From positions 3,844,001 through 3,908,000 of the forward strand of contig NZ_BLWC01000001.1 in NCBI RefSeq assembly GCF_013167895.1: a stretch of 64,000 nt of DNA. The letters are read 5' to 3'. The stretch's first letter is position 1; each line of letters opens with the position of its first letter. This document shows positions 20,584 through 29,241 of this stretch, piece by piece. The notes beneath the pieces were generated by a model that was not told the origin of the DNA, made no database searches, and saw only the letters and a list, made by a program, of their open reading frames with translations. Origin of the DNA: Streptomyces fulvorobeus (GTDB taxonomy: Bacteria > Actinomycetota > Actinomycetes > Streptomycetales > Streptomycetaceae). A program made the translations under genes and the position numbers.

Positions 20584-20597
20584 CCGCTGATCAGCGG
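20584..20597. repeat. Perfect 14-base palindrome
   Basis: CCGCTGATCAGCGG, 13 bases after the third kinase stop. It may be a weak hairpin at the end of the kinase transcript or a protein-binding site. Confidence 0.4.
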
Positions 20598-20681
20598 TTA
20601 TGCGGCCAGCGATCACTGGCTTGGTTGACGGGTCCGGTGGCGGGCCTGTCCACGGGGCGTCGTGGGTTGGGAGAAAACCTA

Positions 20682-20695
20682 TTACCGACGGGTAC
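20682..20695. promoter_or_regulatory. Candidate operator upstream of aldehyde dehydrogenase
   Basis: Near-symmetric TTACC-GACG-GGTAC, 34 bases before the ATG, followed by TACTCT (20717-20722) seven bases from the start codon. The short distance suggests a very short leader or leaderless mRNA; the palindrome would sit over the -35 region, as a repressor site would. Confidence 0.4.
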
Positions 20696-20728
20696 CCAAA
20701 GAGTGCGGCTGCACCTACTCTCGCCCTC

Positions 20729-22356
20729 ATGACGGACTCGCAGGTATCCACGGTCTCCTCCGGCGCCATCCTGGGCACCAACCCGGTCGCGCCCGCCCCG
20801 GCGGGCGCGCGCACCGCCGCCGAGGTGGTCACCCCCGAGGTGATCGCCCGGCTGACCCGTGGCGTCGTGGGTTCCGGCCGTACCGCCAACCACACCCCGT
20901 TCACGGGGGAGAAGCTGGCCGACCTGCCCGAGTCCACCCCGCAGGACGTGGCGACCGCCTTCGAGCGGGCCCGGGCCGCCCAGCCCCTATGGGCCGCGAT
21001 CCCCGTACGCACCAGGGCGGCGGTGCTCCTGCGCTTCCACGACCTCGTCCTGGAGCGCCAGGCCGAGGTCCTCGACCTCATCCAGCTGGAGACCGGCAAG
21101 GCCAGGCCGCACGCCCACGAGGAGGTGCAGGCGGTGGCCGTCGCCGCGCGGCACTACGGCCGCAGGGCGGCCTCGTACCTCAGGCCCAGGCGGCACACCG
21201 GCGTCCTCCCGATGCTCACCAAGGTGACCGAGCTCCGTCAGCCCCGTGGAGTGATCGGCCAGATCGCCCCCTGGAACTACCCGCTCGAACTGTCCGCGGG
21301 CGACGCCCTGCCCGCCTTCGTCTCCGGCAACGCCGTCGTGATGAAGCCCGACACGGAGACCGCGCTCACCGCCCTGTGGGCCCGTGAGCTGCTCATCGAG
21401 GCCGGGCTGCCCGCCGAGGTGTTCCAGGTCGTGATCGGGGAAGGCCCGGTGGTCGGTCCCGAGGTCGTCAGGCACGCCGACTACGTGTCGTTCACCGGCT
21501 CGACCGGCACCGGGCGCCAGGTCGCCCAGGGCGCCGCCGCCCGGCTGGTCGGCGTCTCACTGGAGCTCGGCGGCAAGAACGCGATGCTCGTCCTGGAGGA
21601 CGCCGACGTGGAGAAGGCGGCCGCGGGCGCGGTCCGCGCCTGCTTCTCCTCCGCGGGCCAGCTCTGCATCTCCATCGAGCGGCTGTACGTCCACGACTCC
21701 GTCGCCGACGACTTCGTGCGGCGCTTCGCCGAGCGGACCAGGGCCATGCGGCTCGGCAACTCCCTCACGTACGGCGCCGACATGGGCTCGCTCGTCGGTG
21801 AACGGCAGCTGGAGACCGTCACCCGCCATGTCGCCGAAGCCGTCGAGAAGGGCGCGACGCTCGTCGCGGGCGGTGTCGCCAGGCCCGACATCGGCCCGCT
21901 CTTCTACGAGCCGACCATCCTCGACGGGGTGCGGGAGCCGATGGCCGTCTGCGAGGAGGAGACCTTCGGGCCCGTCGTCTCGATCTACCGGTTCAGCGAC
22001 GAGGACGAGGCCGTACGTCTCGTCAACGCCACCCCTACGGCCTCAACTCGAGCGTGTGGACCAGGGACGGCAAGCGCGGGCACCGGATCGCCGCCCGGCT
22101 GCGGACCGGCACGGTCAACATCAACGAGGGGTACGCGCCCGCGTACGGCAGTGTCCAGTCCCCGATGGGCGGGATGAAGGACTCCGGTCTCGGCCGCCGC
22201 CACGGCTCCGAGGGCATCCTCAAGTACACGGAGGCCCAGACCGTCGCCCAGCAGCGGCTGGTCCCCCTCGCCCCCTCCTTCGGGATGGACGACGAGAGGC
22301 ACGCGGCCCTCATGAGCGCCGGGCTGAAGGCGATGAAGGCGTTCCGCCTGCGCTGA
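20729..22356 (+). CDS. NAD(P)-dependent aldehyde dehydrogenase, succinate-semialdehyde type (apparent frameshift)
   Basis: Oxidises an aldehyde to the acid; best matched to succinate-semialdehyde dehydrogenases. About 542 residues after correction. The motifs include GVIGQIAPWNYPLELSAGDALPA, the cofactor loop FTGSTGTGRQVAQ, the catalytic Glu in SLELGGKN, the nucleophile Cys in SAGQLCISIERLYV, and EEETFGPVVSIYRF. The frame breaks at the C run 22032-22035; one extra C gives ATPYGLNSSVWTRDG and the conserved end (GTVNINEGYAPAYGSVQSPMGGMKDSGLGRRHG). ATG 20729 lacks a Shine-Dalgarno and sits just after a -10-like box. It is followed within 50 bases by the GMC oxidoreductase gene, so an alcohol-aldehyde-acid oxidation pair is plausible. 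Confidence 0.9.
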
Positions 22357-22403
22357 CCGCCCGCCCCGCAGTCCCTTCCGCCCTTTTCGTACCGAGGAGA
22401 GCC

Positions 22404-24229
22404 ATGTCCCAGGACAGCCCTGTCCAGAAGCGGCCCGCGCCCGAGGTGGCGGCCGACGACGAGAGCTTCGACTACGACGTGCTGATCGTCGGCTCGGGCT
22501 TCGGCGGCGCCGTGTCGGCGCTGCGGCTGACGGAGAAGGGCTACCGGGTCGGCGTCCTGGAGGCGGGCCGCCGGTTCACCCCGGCGACCCTGCCCAAGAC
22601 CTCCTGGGACATCAAGAACTTCCTCTGGGCCCCGGCCCTCGGCCTCTTCGGCATCCAGCGCGTCCATCTGCTCGGCAAGGTGATGGTGCTGGCGGGCGCC
22701 GGGGTCGGCGGCGGCTCCCTCAACTACGCCAACACGCTGTACGTCCCGCCCGCCCCCTTCTTCGAGGACCGGCAGTGGGCCGGCATCACCGACTGGCACG
22801 ACGAGCTGAAGCCGTACTACGACCAGGCCAGGCGGATGCTGGGCGTGCGGCTCAACCCGACCACGACCGCGTCCGACGTCCATCTGAAGGCGGTCGCGCA
22901 GGCCATGGGCGTGGGCGACACCTTCCACCTCGCCCCTGTCGGCGTCTTCTTCGGGGACGGCGAGGACGCCGACGGTACGGCGAAGGCGCGGCCGGGTGAG
23001 ACGGTCCCCGACCCGTACTTCGGCGGAGCGGGCCCGGACCGCAAGGCGTGCACCGAGTGCGGCTCGTGCATGACGGGATGCCGGCAGGGCGCGAAGAACA
23101 CCCTCAACGAGAACTACCTGCACCTCGCGGAGAAGGGCGGCGCCGTCATCCACCCGATGACGTCCGTCGTCGCCGTCACGGACGACCCGGATGGCGGCTA
23201 CCTCGTGTCGACCGTCCCGACCGACCGCCGGAGGAAGGCGGAGCCCACCCGGCTGCGCGCCCGGAAGGTGATCGTGGCGGCCGGGACGTACGGCACGCAG
23301 ACGCTCCTGCACACGATGAGGGACCAAGGGCTGCTGCCCCGGCTCTCCTCCCGGCTCGGGGAACTGACCCGGACCAACTCCGAGGGGCTCGTCGGCTCGC
23401 AGACCAGCGACCGCAGATACCGCAGGAAGCACGGCGCCGCGAAGGCCGACTTCACCCGGGGTGTGGCCATCACCTCCTCGATCCACCCCGACGCGAACAC
23501 CCACATCGAGCCCGTCCGTTACGGCAAGGGCTCCAACGCCATGGGCGCGCTGACCATCCTCCAGGTGCCGTACGGCAGCCACCGGGTCCTGCGCTGGGCC
23601 GGCGGCATGGTCAGGCACCCCGTGCAGGCCGTGCGTTCCCTCTCCAACCGCCGCTGGTCGGAGCGGACCATCATCGGGCTGGTCATGCAGTCGCTGGACA
23701 ACTCCCTGACGACGTACCGCAAGCCGGGCGGCCTCGGAAAGGGCCTGCTCACGGCGCGGCAGGGGCACGGCGCACCCAACCCCACCCAGATCGAGGCGGC
23801 GACCCGCGGCGCGACGCTGCTCGCCGAGGAGATCAACGGCTTCGCGGGTCGAACATCGGTGAGCTGATGGGCACCCCGCTCACCGCGCACTTCCTGGGCG
23901 GCTGCCCGATCGGCGCGGACGCCGAGTCCGGCGTCATCGACCCGTACCACCGGCTGTACGGCCACCCCGGGATCTCGGTCGTCGACGGCTCGGCGGTCTC
24001 CGCCAACCTGGGCGTCAACCCCTCGCTGACGATCACCGCGCAGGCGGAGCGCGCCATGTCCTTCTGGCCCAACAAGGGCGAGGGCGACCCGCGCCCGGCG
24101 CAGGGGGAGGCGTACCGGCGGCTGCCGGCGGTCGCGCCGCGGAAACCGGCGGTGCCCGAGGACGCGTTCGGAGCCCTGAGGCTGCCCTTCCTCGGCATGC
24201 CCCCGGTGCCGCCCAAGGCGAAGCGGTAG
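22404..24229 (+). CDS. GMC-type FAD-dependent oxidoreductase, ChoD-like (apparent frameshift)
   Basis: Flavoenzyme of about 608 residues after correction. N-terminal FAD fold [25 protein letters not shown], then [17 protein letters not shown], the second FAD strand [15 protein letters not shown], and a C-terminal [19 protein letters not shown] with [21 protein letters not shown] cysteine cluster [18 protein letters not shown] lies near residue 215, as in the ChoD-like branch. The substrate is likely an alcohol or sterol, but not certain. The frame breaks at the GGG run 23846-23848; one extra G gives [18 protein letters not shown] 22404 follows GAGGAG. It is probably cotranscribed with the aldehyde dehydrogenase gene. 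Confidence 0.9.
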
Positions 24230-24312
24230 CAGGCGGCCCGGCCTCGGCCTGCGGGGGAGTGCCCCGGGCGTCGGACCAGAGGGCCGCGGGGCGCGCGGCC
24301 GTGGGAACCGGA

Positions 24313-24347
24313 TGCGGCCGGTCCGGGCGTCCCCGGAACCGGCCGCA
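24313..24347. terminator. Terminator between convergent genes
   Basis: Hairpin TGCGGCCGGT ... ACCGGCCGCA with inner CCGG/CCGG pairing, 84 bases after the GMC gene. It lies in the otherwise featureless gap 24230-24582; nothing else was recognised in that gap. Confidence 0.7.
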
Positions 24348-24582
24348 GCGGGGTGACCGGGCTGCTGTCCCCTGCCGACCGGTCACATGCGCCGGGATGC
24401 GGTCCCACGACGTACCCGCGGTACGCCGCACACCCCGGTGGAGCCATGTGTGGTCTCCTGCCGTCGCCGCCCCTGGCCGGCACGGACACCGGGACCAACG
24501 AAGCCGGTGCGGCGCCGGTCACGCGCCGTACGGGTGAGGCCCGGCCCGGACACGGGATACGGCCCTCCCGCCTCCGCGCGCC

Positions 24583-24885
24583 TCACACCCGCCCGCGGCT
24601 CAGTTCCAGCAGCGTCATGGCGAGCGCGGTGCCGGGCCTGCCGAGCGCCCGCCTGTAGTGGCCGAGGACGTCCATCTCGCGGGAGAGGTTCACCCGGCGG
24701 CCCCCGGAAGTGATCCTCGCCTCCTGGATGACGGCCGAGACGGCCATCCGCTCCTGGACGAGGCCGATGATCCGGTCGTCGAGGGTGTCGATACGGGCGC
24801 GGGCGTCGCCGATCAGGGAGGCGGCCTCGTCGGTGTGGGCGCCGGTCTCCTCGGTGGACGTCCGGGCGGGAGCGGTGCTGCTCAT
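24583..24885 (-). CDS. Chorismate mutase (AroQ class)
   Basis: Converts chorismate to prephenate, the branch point to Phe and Tyr. 100 residues, all-helical AroQ type: first helix IGDARARIDTLDDRIIGLVQERMAVSAVIQEARI with the expected Arg and Lys/Arg active-site positions, then GRRVNLSREMDVLGHYRRALGRPG. No signal peptide, so it is a cytosolic monofunctional enzyme. The start ATG at 24885 has AGGAG upstream on the minus strand. A leader peptide gene with Phe and Tyr codons and a hairpin terminator lie just upstream, indicating control by attenuation. No other aromatic pathway gene is adjacent. Confidence 0.92.
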   Translation of the reverse strand: MSSTAPARTSTEETGAHTDEAASLIGDARARIDTLDDRIIGLVQERMAVSAVIQEARITSGGRRVNLSREMDVLGHYRRALGRPGTALAMTLLELSRGRV

Positions 24886-24934
24886 GGGATGACTCCTGGT
24901 GGGGTGCGGCCCCCGGAGCGACGGGCCCGGAACG

Positions 24935-24971
24935 CCAGAACGCCCCGGGCCTGTCGGCCCGGGGCGCCTGG
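24935..24971 (-). terminator. Candidate attenuator terminator before chorismate mutase
   Basis: Read on the minus strand, GC-rich stem CGCCCCGGGC / GCCCGGGGCG with a 6-base loop, extended by CCAGG/CTGG outer pairing. It lies between the leader peptide stop (24991) and the chorismate mutase start (24885), the position of a transcription attenuator. Confidence 0.7.
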
Positions 24972-24990
24972 AACGTTGCTTGTCAGTAGC

Positions 24991-25062
24991 TCAAGCAGCA
25001 CGACCATGGCAGCCGGCGGGCCGGTTGCCATAGGTAAAGACGAAGGTCGTGTGCTGACGCAT
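24991..25062 (-). CDS. Leader peptide with aromatic codons (candidate attenuation leader)
   Basis: A 23-residue open frame upstream of chorismate mutase on the same strand, with the run TTFVFTY near its start. One Phe is coded by TTT and the Tyr by TAT, both rare in this roughly 70% GC genome, which suits a sensor of Phe/Tyr tRNA charging. A hairpin (25006-25031, ATGGCA...TGCCAT with CCGG/CCGG) begins right at the Tyr codon, and a terminator follows. A -10-like CATACT lies about seven bases before the ATG, so the mRNA may have almost no leader. The function is inferred from arrangement; the peptide itself is unlikely to have activity. Confidence 0.6.
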   Translation of the reverse strand: MRQHTTFVFTYGNRPAGCHGRAA

Positions 25063-25245
25063 GGCCCCAGTATGGCCCCGCCCCGGCGGCCGGGCCAGAG
25101 CCGGGCCCGGATGGTGAGACGGCGGGCGGGCGGGGCCCGCCGCGGCGCTCACCGGGAGGGGAAGTCCGCCGGGCGGGGGGAGGTGTTCCGCGGCCGGTAG
25201 AATTGGGCGTACCGACCCCCTCTCCACCGCCGGAAGGCCGCTCCC

Positions 25246-26838
25246 GTGCCAGCAGCACCCCCCGCCGCCCCCGACACCACCACCGACGTGGTTCTCGTTG
25301 TCGACTTCGGCGCGCAGTACGCCCAGCTCATCGCCCGCCGTGTCCGTGAGGCGCGGGTCTACAGCGAGATCGTCCCGTCCACCATGCCGGTGGCCGAGAT
25401 GCTGGCCAGGAACCCGCGCGCGATCATCCTGTCGGGCGGCCCGTCCTCGGTGTACGCGGAGGGGGCGCCCACCCTGGACCGCGCGCTGTTCGAGGCCGGG
25501 GTCCCCGTCTTCGGCATGTGCTACGGCTTCCAGCTGATGGCCACCATGCTGGGCGGCACCGTCGACGACAACGGCGCCAGGGAGTACGGCCGCACCCCGC
25601 TCTCCGTCTCCAAGGCCGGCTCCACGCTCTTCGAGGGCACCCCCACCGAGCAGCCGGTGTGGATGTCGCACGGCGATGCCTGCTCCGCCGCCCCCGAGGG
25701 CTTCACCGTCACGGCGTCCACGGACGTCGTCCCGGTCGCGGCCTTCGAGAACGACGAGAAGAAGCTGTACGGCGTCCAGTACCACCCGGAGGTCATGCAC
25801 TCCACGCACGGCCAGCAGGTTCTGGAGCACTTCCTCTACCGCGGTGCCGGCATCGAGCCGACCTGGACGACCACCAACGTCGTCGAGGAGCAGATCGCCC
25901 TGATCCGCGAGCAGGTCGGCACCAAGCGCGCCATCTGCGGGCTCTCGGGCGGGGTGGACTCCGCGGTCGCCGCCGCACTCGTCCAGAAGGCCATCGGCTC
26001 CCAGCTGACCTGTGTCTACGTCGACCACGGGCTGATGCGCAAGGGCGAGACCGAGCAGGTCGAGAAGGACTTCGTGGCCGCCACGGGCGTCAAGCTCAGG
26101 GTCGTCGACGCCGAGAAGCGCTTCCTCGACGCGCTGGCCGGCGTCTCGGACCCGGAGCAGAAGCGGAAGATCATCGGCCGCGAGTTCATCCGCGTCTTCG
26201 AGCAGGCCCAGGCCGAGATCATCGCCGAGGTCGCCGGTGGCGAGGACGTCGCCTTCCTCGTGCAGGGCACGCTCTACCCGGACGTCGTCGAGTCCGGGGG
26301 CGGAACCGGTACCGCCAACATCAAGTCCCACCACAACGTGGGCGGGCTTCCCGAGGACATCGAGTTCCAGCTCGTCGAGCCGCTGCGCCAGCTGTTCAAG
26401 GACGAGGTCCGGATGGTCGGGCAGGAGCTCGGCCTGCCGGAGGAGATCGTCCAGCGCCAGCCCTTCCCCGGCCCGGGTCTCGGTATCCGGATCGTGGGCG
26501 AGGTCACCAAGGAGCGGCTCGACCTGCTCCGCGACGCGGACGCCATCGCCCGCGAGGAGCTGACCGCGGCCGGCCTGGACCGTGACATCTGGCAGTGCCC
26601 GGTGGTCCTGCTCGCGGACGTGCGGAGCGTCGGCGTCCAGGGCGACGGCCGCACCTACGGCCACCCGGTCGTCCTGCGCCCGGTCTCATCGGAGGACGCG
26701 ATGACGGCCGACTGGTCGCGCCTGCCGTACGAGACGCTGGCGAAGATCTCCACCCGCATCACCAACGAGGTCGCCGACGTCAACCGCGTCGTCCTCGACG
26801 TGACGAGCAAGCCGCCGGGCACCATCGAGTGGGAGTGA
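25246..26838 (+). CDS. guaA: GMP synthase (glutamine-hydrolysing)
   Basis: Makes GMP from XMP using glutamine nitrogen and ATP. 530 residues: class I glutamine amidotransferase domain with catalytic Cys92 in [10 protein letters not shown] and His/Glu in YHPEV; ATP-pyrophosphatase P-loop [11 protein letters not shown] (about residue 228); then the C-terminal dimerisation domain ending in GTIEWE, an invariant family end. GTG 25246 follows GGAAGG. The gene is monocistronic or read through to the methyltransferase; a hairpin at 26860-26893 suggests it ends alone. It completes the IMP-to-GMP route with guaB. Confidence 0.98.
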   Translation: MPAAPPAAPDTTTDVVLVVDFGAQYAQLIARRVREARVYSEIVPSTMPVAEMLARNPRAIILSGGPSSVYAEGAPTLDRALFEAGVPVFGMCYGFQLMATMLGGTVDDNGAREYGRTPLSVSKAGSTLFEGTPTEQPVWMSHGDACSAAPEGFTVTASTDVVPVAAFENDEKKLYGVQYHPEVMHSTHGQQVLEHFLYRGAGIEPTWTTTNVVEEQIALIREQVGTKRAICGLSGGVDSAVAAALVQKAIGSQLTCVYVDHGLMRKGETEQVEKDFVAATGVKLRVVDAEKRFLDALAGVSDPEQKRKIIGREFIRVFEQAQAEIIAEVAGGEDVAFLVQGTLYPDVVESGGGTGTANIKSHHNVGGLPEDIEFQLVEPLRQLFKDEVRMVGQELGLPEEIVQRQPFPGPGLGIRIVGEVTKERLDLLRDADAIAREELTAAGLDRDIWQCPVVLLADVRSVGVQGDGRTYGHPVVLRPVSSEDAMTADWSRLPYETLAKISTRITNEVADVNRVVLDVTSKPPGTIEWE

Positions 26839-26859
26839 CCCCACCCGGACCGGACCCCT

Positions 26860-26893
26860 GGCGCCGCCGCCCTCCCCGGAGGACGGCGGCGCC
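26860..26893 (+). terminator. Terminator after guaA
   Basis: GGCGCCGCCG and CGGCGGCGCC arms with a 14-base loop containing partly paired bases (CCTCC/GGAGG), 21 bases after the guaA stop. Confidence 0.7.
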
Positions 26894-26959
26894 GCCGCGT
26901 TCCGGGCGGCCCGAAAACCGGTGGCGCCGCCCGGCGGGCGCGTGCGAGGCTCCGCGCTC

Positions 26960-27715
26960 ATGTCCGCAGACCAGATCCGCGCCCTGATGTCCGCCGCCCA
27001 CAACGACCGTCTGACCTGGAACACCCCGCTCTCCGAAGAACACGCGGCCCGGCTGGTGGCCGCCTGCGACCCCGCCGAAGGGGCGCGGATCGCGGACCTG
27101 GGCAGCGGGTGGGGCGAGCTGCTGATGCGGCTCGTCGAGGCCGCCCCGGGCGCCACCGGTGACGGGGTGGAGACCGACCCGGAGGCCGTGGAGCGCGGCA
27201 GGCGCCTCGCGCGGGAGCGGGGCCTCGACGAGCGGGTCCGGTTCCACGAGGTGCCCGCCGCCGACTGGACCGGTGGCGACTACGACCTGGCCGTGTCGAT
27301 CGGCGCCGCGCACGCCTGGCCCGGGTCCGCCCCGGAGGCGCTGAAGGCTCTGCGGGCGGCCGTGAGGCCGGGCGGCCGGGTGCTGTTCGGCGACGGGTTC
27401 TGGGAGCGGGAGCCCTCGCAGGCCGTACTGGAGGCGCTGGAAGCCGAACCGGGCGACTTCCCCACCCTGCTCGGACTGATCCGGCACGCCGAGGCCGCCG
27501 GGCTGCGCGCGCTCCAGGTGACCGTCGCCGACCAGCGCGAATGGGACCTCTTCGAGTCGGAGGCCAACATCGGCCGGGGTGAGCGCTGGGCACTGGCGAA
27601 CCCCGCGCACCCTCTGCGGGACGGGGTCCTCGCCGCTGTCGACGCCCGCCGTACCGGTTACTACGGCGGTTACCGGGGAACGCTCGGCCTCGCCTACCTC
27701 GTACTGAGCGCCTGA
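26960..27715 (+). CDS. SAM-dependent methyltransferase
   Basis: 251-residue class I methyltransferase. Motif I IADLGSGWGELLMRL (about residues 44-58), acidic motif II Glu in GDGVETDPEAVERG, motif post-I YDLAVSIGAAHAWPG, and RAAVRPGGRVLFGDGFWERE. ATG 26960 gives a short N-terminus with LTWNTPLSEEHAARLV, typical of the UbiE/SmtA-like group in actinomycetes. The target is unknown. It lies between guaA and the TIG membrane protein gene on the same strand, 145 bases before the latter. It could be part of that locus, but nothing in sequence ties them together. Confidence 0.88.
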   Translation: MSADQIRALMSAAHNDRLTWNTPLSEEHAARLVAACDPAEGARIADLGSGWGELLMRLVEAAPGATGDGVETDPEAVERGRRLARERGLDERVRFHEVPAADWTGGDYDLAVSIGAAHAWPGSAPEALKALRAAVRPGGRVLFGDGFWEREPSQAVLEALEAEPGDFPTLLGLIRHAEAAGLRALQVTVADQREWDLFESEANIGRGERWALANPAHPLRDGVLAAVDARRTGYYGGYRGTLGLAYLVLSA

Positions 27716-27860
27716 CCCTGGGGCGGCGGACCAGTCGCCCATTCCGCCGGAAAGCGCCGCCCTTTCGCCCCGATGCGCTGCCCACCGGCCCCGTACGGCA
27801 CAATTCGCAGAAATCGCAGACGAGTTGGCCGGGCACGGACAGGAAAGGGCGGCGTTCTTC

Positions 27861-29129
27861 GTGGCGTTGGACGAGGCGAGAAAGAGCAGCACGCACGGCG
27901 GTGGCTGTACGTGCGGCGACTGCCCGCACGGAGCACGCGAAGGGCACAGGAGGGCGGTCGCGGCCTTTCTCGTCAAGCGGGACGAACTGGCCGCGGGTAC
28001 CGGACTGCCGGCCGGGGTCGCCCAGTCGGCCTCCGCCTCCCGGCAGTGGGTGTCGGACGAGCTGACGGAGTCGGCCCGTACCGTCGCCGACCGCGCCCGG
28101 GAGGCGGGTGACGTCTGGCTCCACCACGTCTGGCGGCGCACGCTGCTCGTCGTCTGGGGCGGGGTCGCCGCCCTCGTGATCGGCGAGACGGCCACCGCCG
28201 TCGGTGCGGGCTGGTCCACCGCCCGCACCGCGGGCCTGGCCGCCGGGCTCCTCACCGCGGGGCTGCTGACCGGTGCCGCCCGCTTCCACCGGGCCCGGGG
28301 CGGCCTCCTCGCCCCGCTGATCGGCGAGGACAACCGGCTCTCCACCTCCCGTACCGTCGCCGCCTCCTGGGTGCTGCTCGCCGTCTTCTCCGTCCTCGTC
28401 CTCGCGCTCCAGCTGGCCGGTGCCTCCGCGCACGAGGACCGTGACGAGCTCATCGAGGGCCTGGACCTGGTGCGCTCCGCCGGAGTGCTGACCGTCCTCG
28501 CGCTCGTGTGCGCCGTCGCCGTCCTCGTACGGCGGGTGGTGACCGTACGCGTCCTGGCCCAGCGGCTCCAGAAGCTGAAGGCCGACCGGCCGCGCGCCGC
28601 GGACCTGCTCACCGACGACTCGGGGCGCGGCAGCTTCACGGACGTCCAGTACGTGCTCGTCAGCGCCGTGGCGGTGCTCTTCTCCGCGGTCCGCCTGGCC
28701 CGCCGCCCCGAGCAGCTTCCCGACCTGCCCTGGGGTCTGGCGCTCCTGGTGGCGGTCTCCGCGGCGACGTACTTCGCCGGGAAGTACGCGGAGGGCGGCC
28801 GTCCGGTCATCCTCTCCGTCGTACGGACCCGTGAGGCCGGGGATCTGGACGCCCCGATCCGCACCGGGGACGACATCGAGATCCGCGGCGCCGGTTTCGT
28901 ACCGCCCGGGGCGGGAAGCCCGGACCGGCTGGCCCGGATGGTCGTCAGGATCGGCCGGGTCCACGTCCACGTCCCGTTGATCCCCGTCGCCGGCGGCTTC
29001 GCCAATCCGACCGACACCGTGCTCACCGTGCCGGTGCCCGTGGAGGTGGAGCCGGGAGTCGTGGACGTCCAGGTCGTCACCGCGGCCGGGGTGGAGACGA
29101 ACCGGGTCGCCATCGACGTGACCGACTGA
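27861..29129 (+). CDS. Multi-pass membrane protein with C-terminal TIG/IPT-like domain
   Basis: 422-residue protein of unknown function. A Cys-rich start GGGCTCGDCPHG (CxCxxC-H) could bind metal. About five or six membrane spans follow between residues 95 and 300 (for example VVWGGVAALVIGETATAVGA, ASWVLLAVFSVLVLALQLAG, VLTVLALVCAVAVLVRRVV, GLALLVAVSAATYFAGKY). The last 110 residues resemble an immunoglobulin-like TIG domain: GDDIEIRGAGFVPPGAG, then LTVPVPVEVEPGVVDVQVV, then TNRVAIDVTD. GTG 27861 follows GGAAAGGG. It ends 112 bases before the caspase/Hsp90-like gene in the same direction, suggesting a shared operon or partner role. Confidence 0.8.
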   Translation: MALDEARKSSTHGGGCTCGDCPHGAREGHRRAVAAFLVKRDELAAGTGLPAGVAQSASASRQWVSDELTESARTVADRAREAGDVWLHHVWRRTLLVVWGGVAALVIGETATAVGAGWSTARTAGLAAGLLTAGLLTGAARFHRARGGLLAPLIGEDNRLSTSRTVAASWVLLAVFSVLVLALQLAGASAHEDRDELIEGLDLVRSAGVLTVLALVCAVAVLVRRVVTVRVLAQRLQKLKADRPRAADLLTDDSGRGSFTDVQYVLVSAVAVLFSAVRLARRPEQLPDLPWGLALLVAVSAATYFAGKYAEGGRPVILSVVRTREAGDLDAPIRTGDDIEIRGAGFVPPGAGSPDRLARMVVRIGRVHVHVPLIPVAGGFANPTDTVLTVPVPVEVEPGVVDVQVVTAAGVETNRVAIDVTD

Positions 29130-29241
29130 GGTGTGAGCGACTGCGGTGTGAGCCAACTGTGCGCGGACGCAGCCCGGTTGGTCCCCCGCCAGTACGATTC
29201 CAGGAGTCCGGCAGGCGGCGGCGACGGGATGCGTGACCGGG

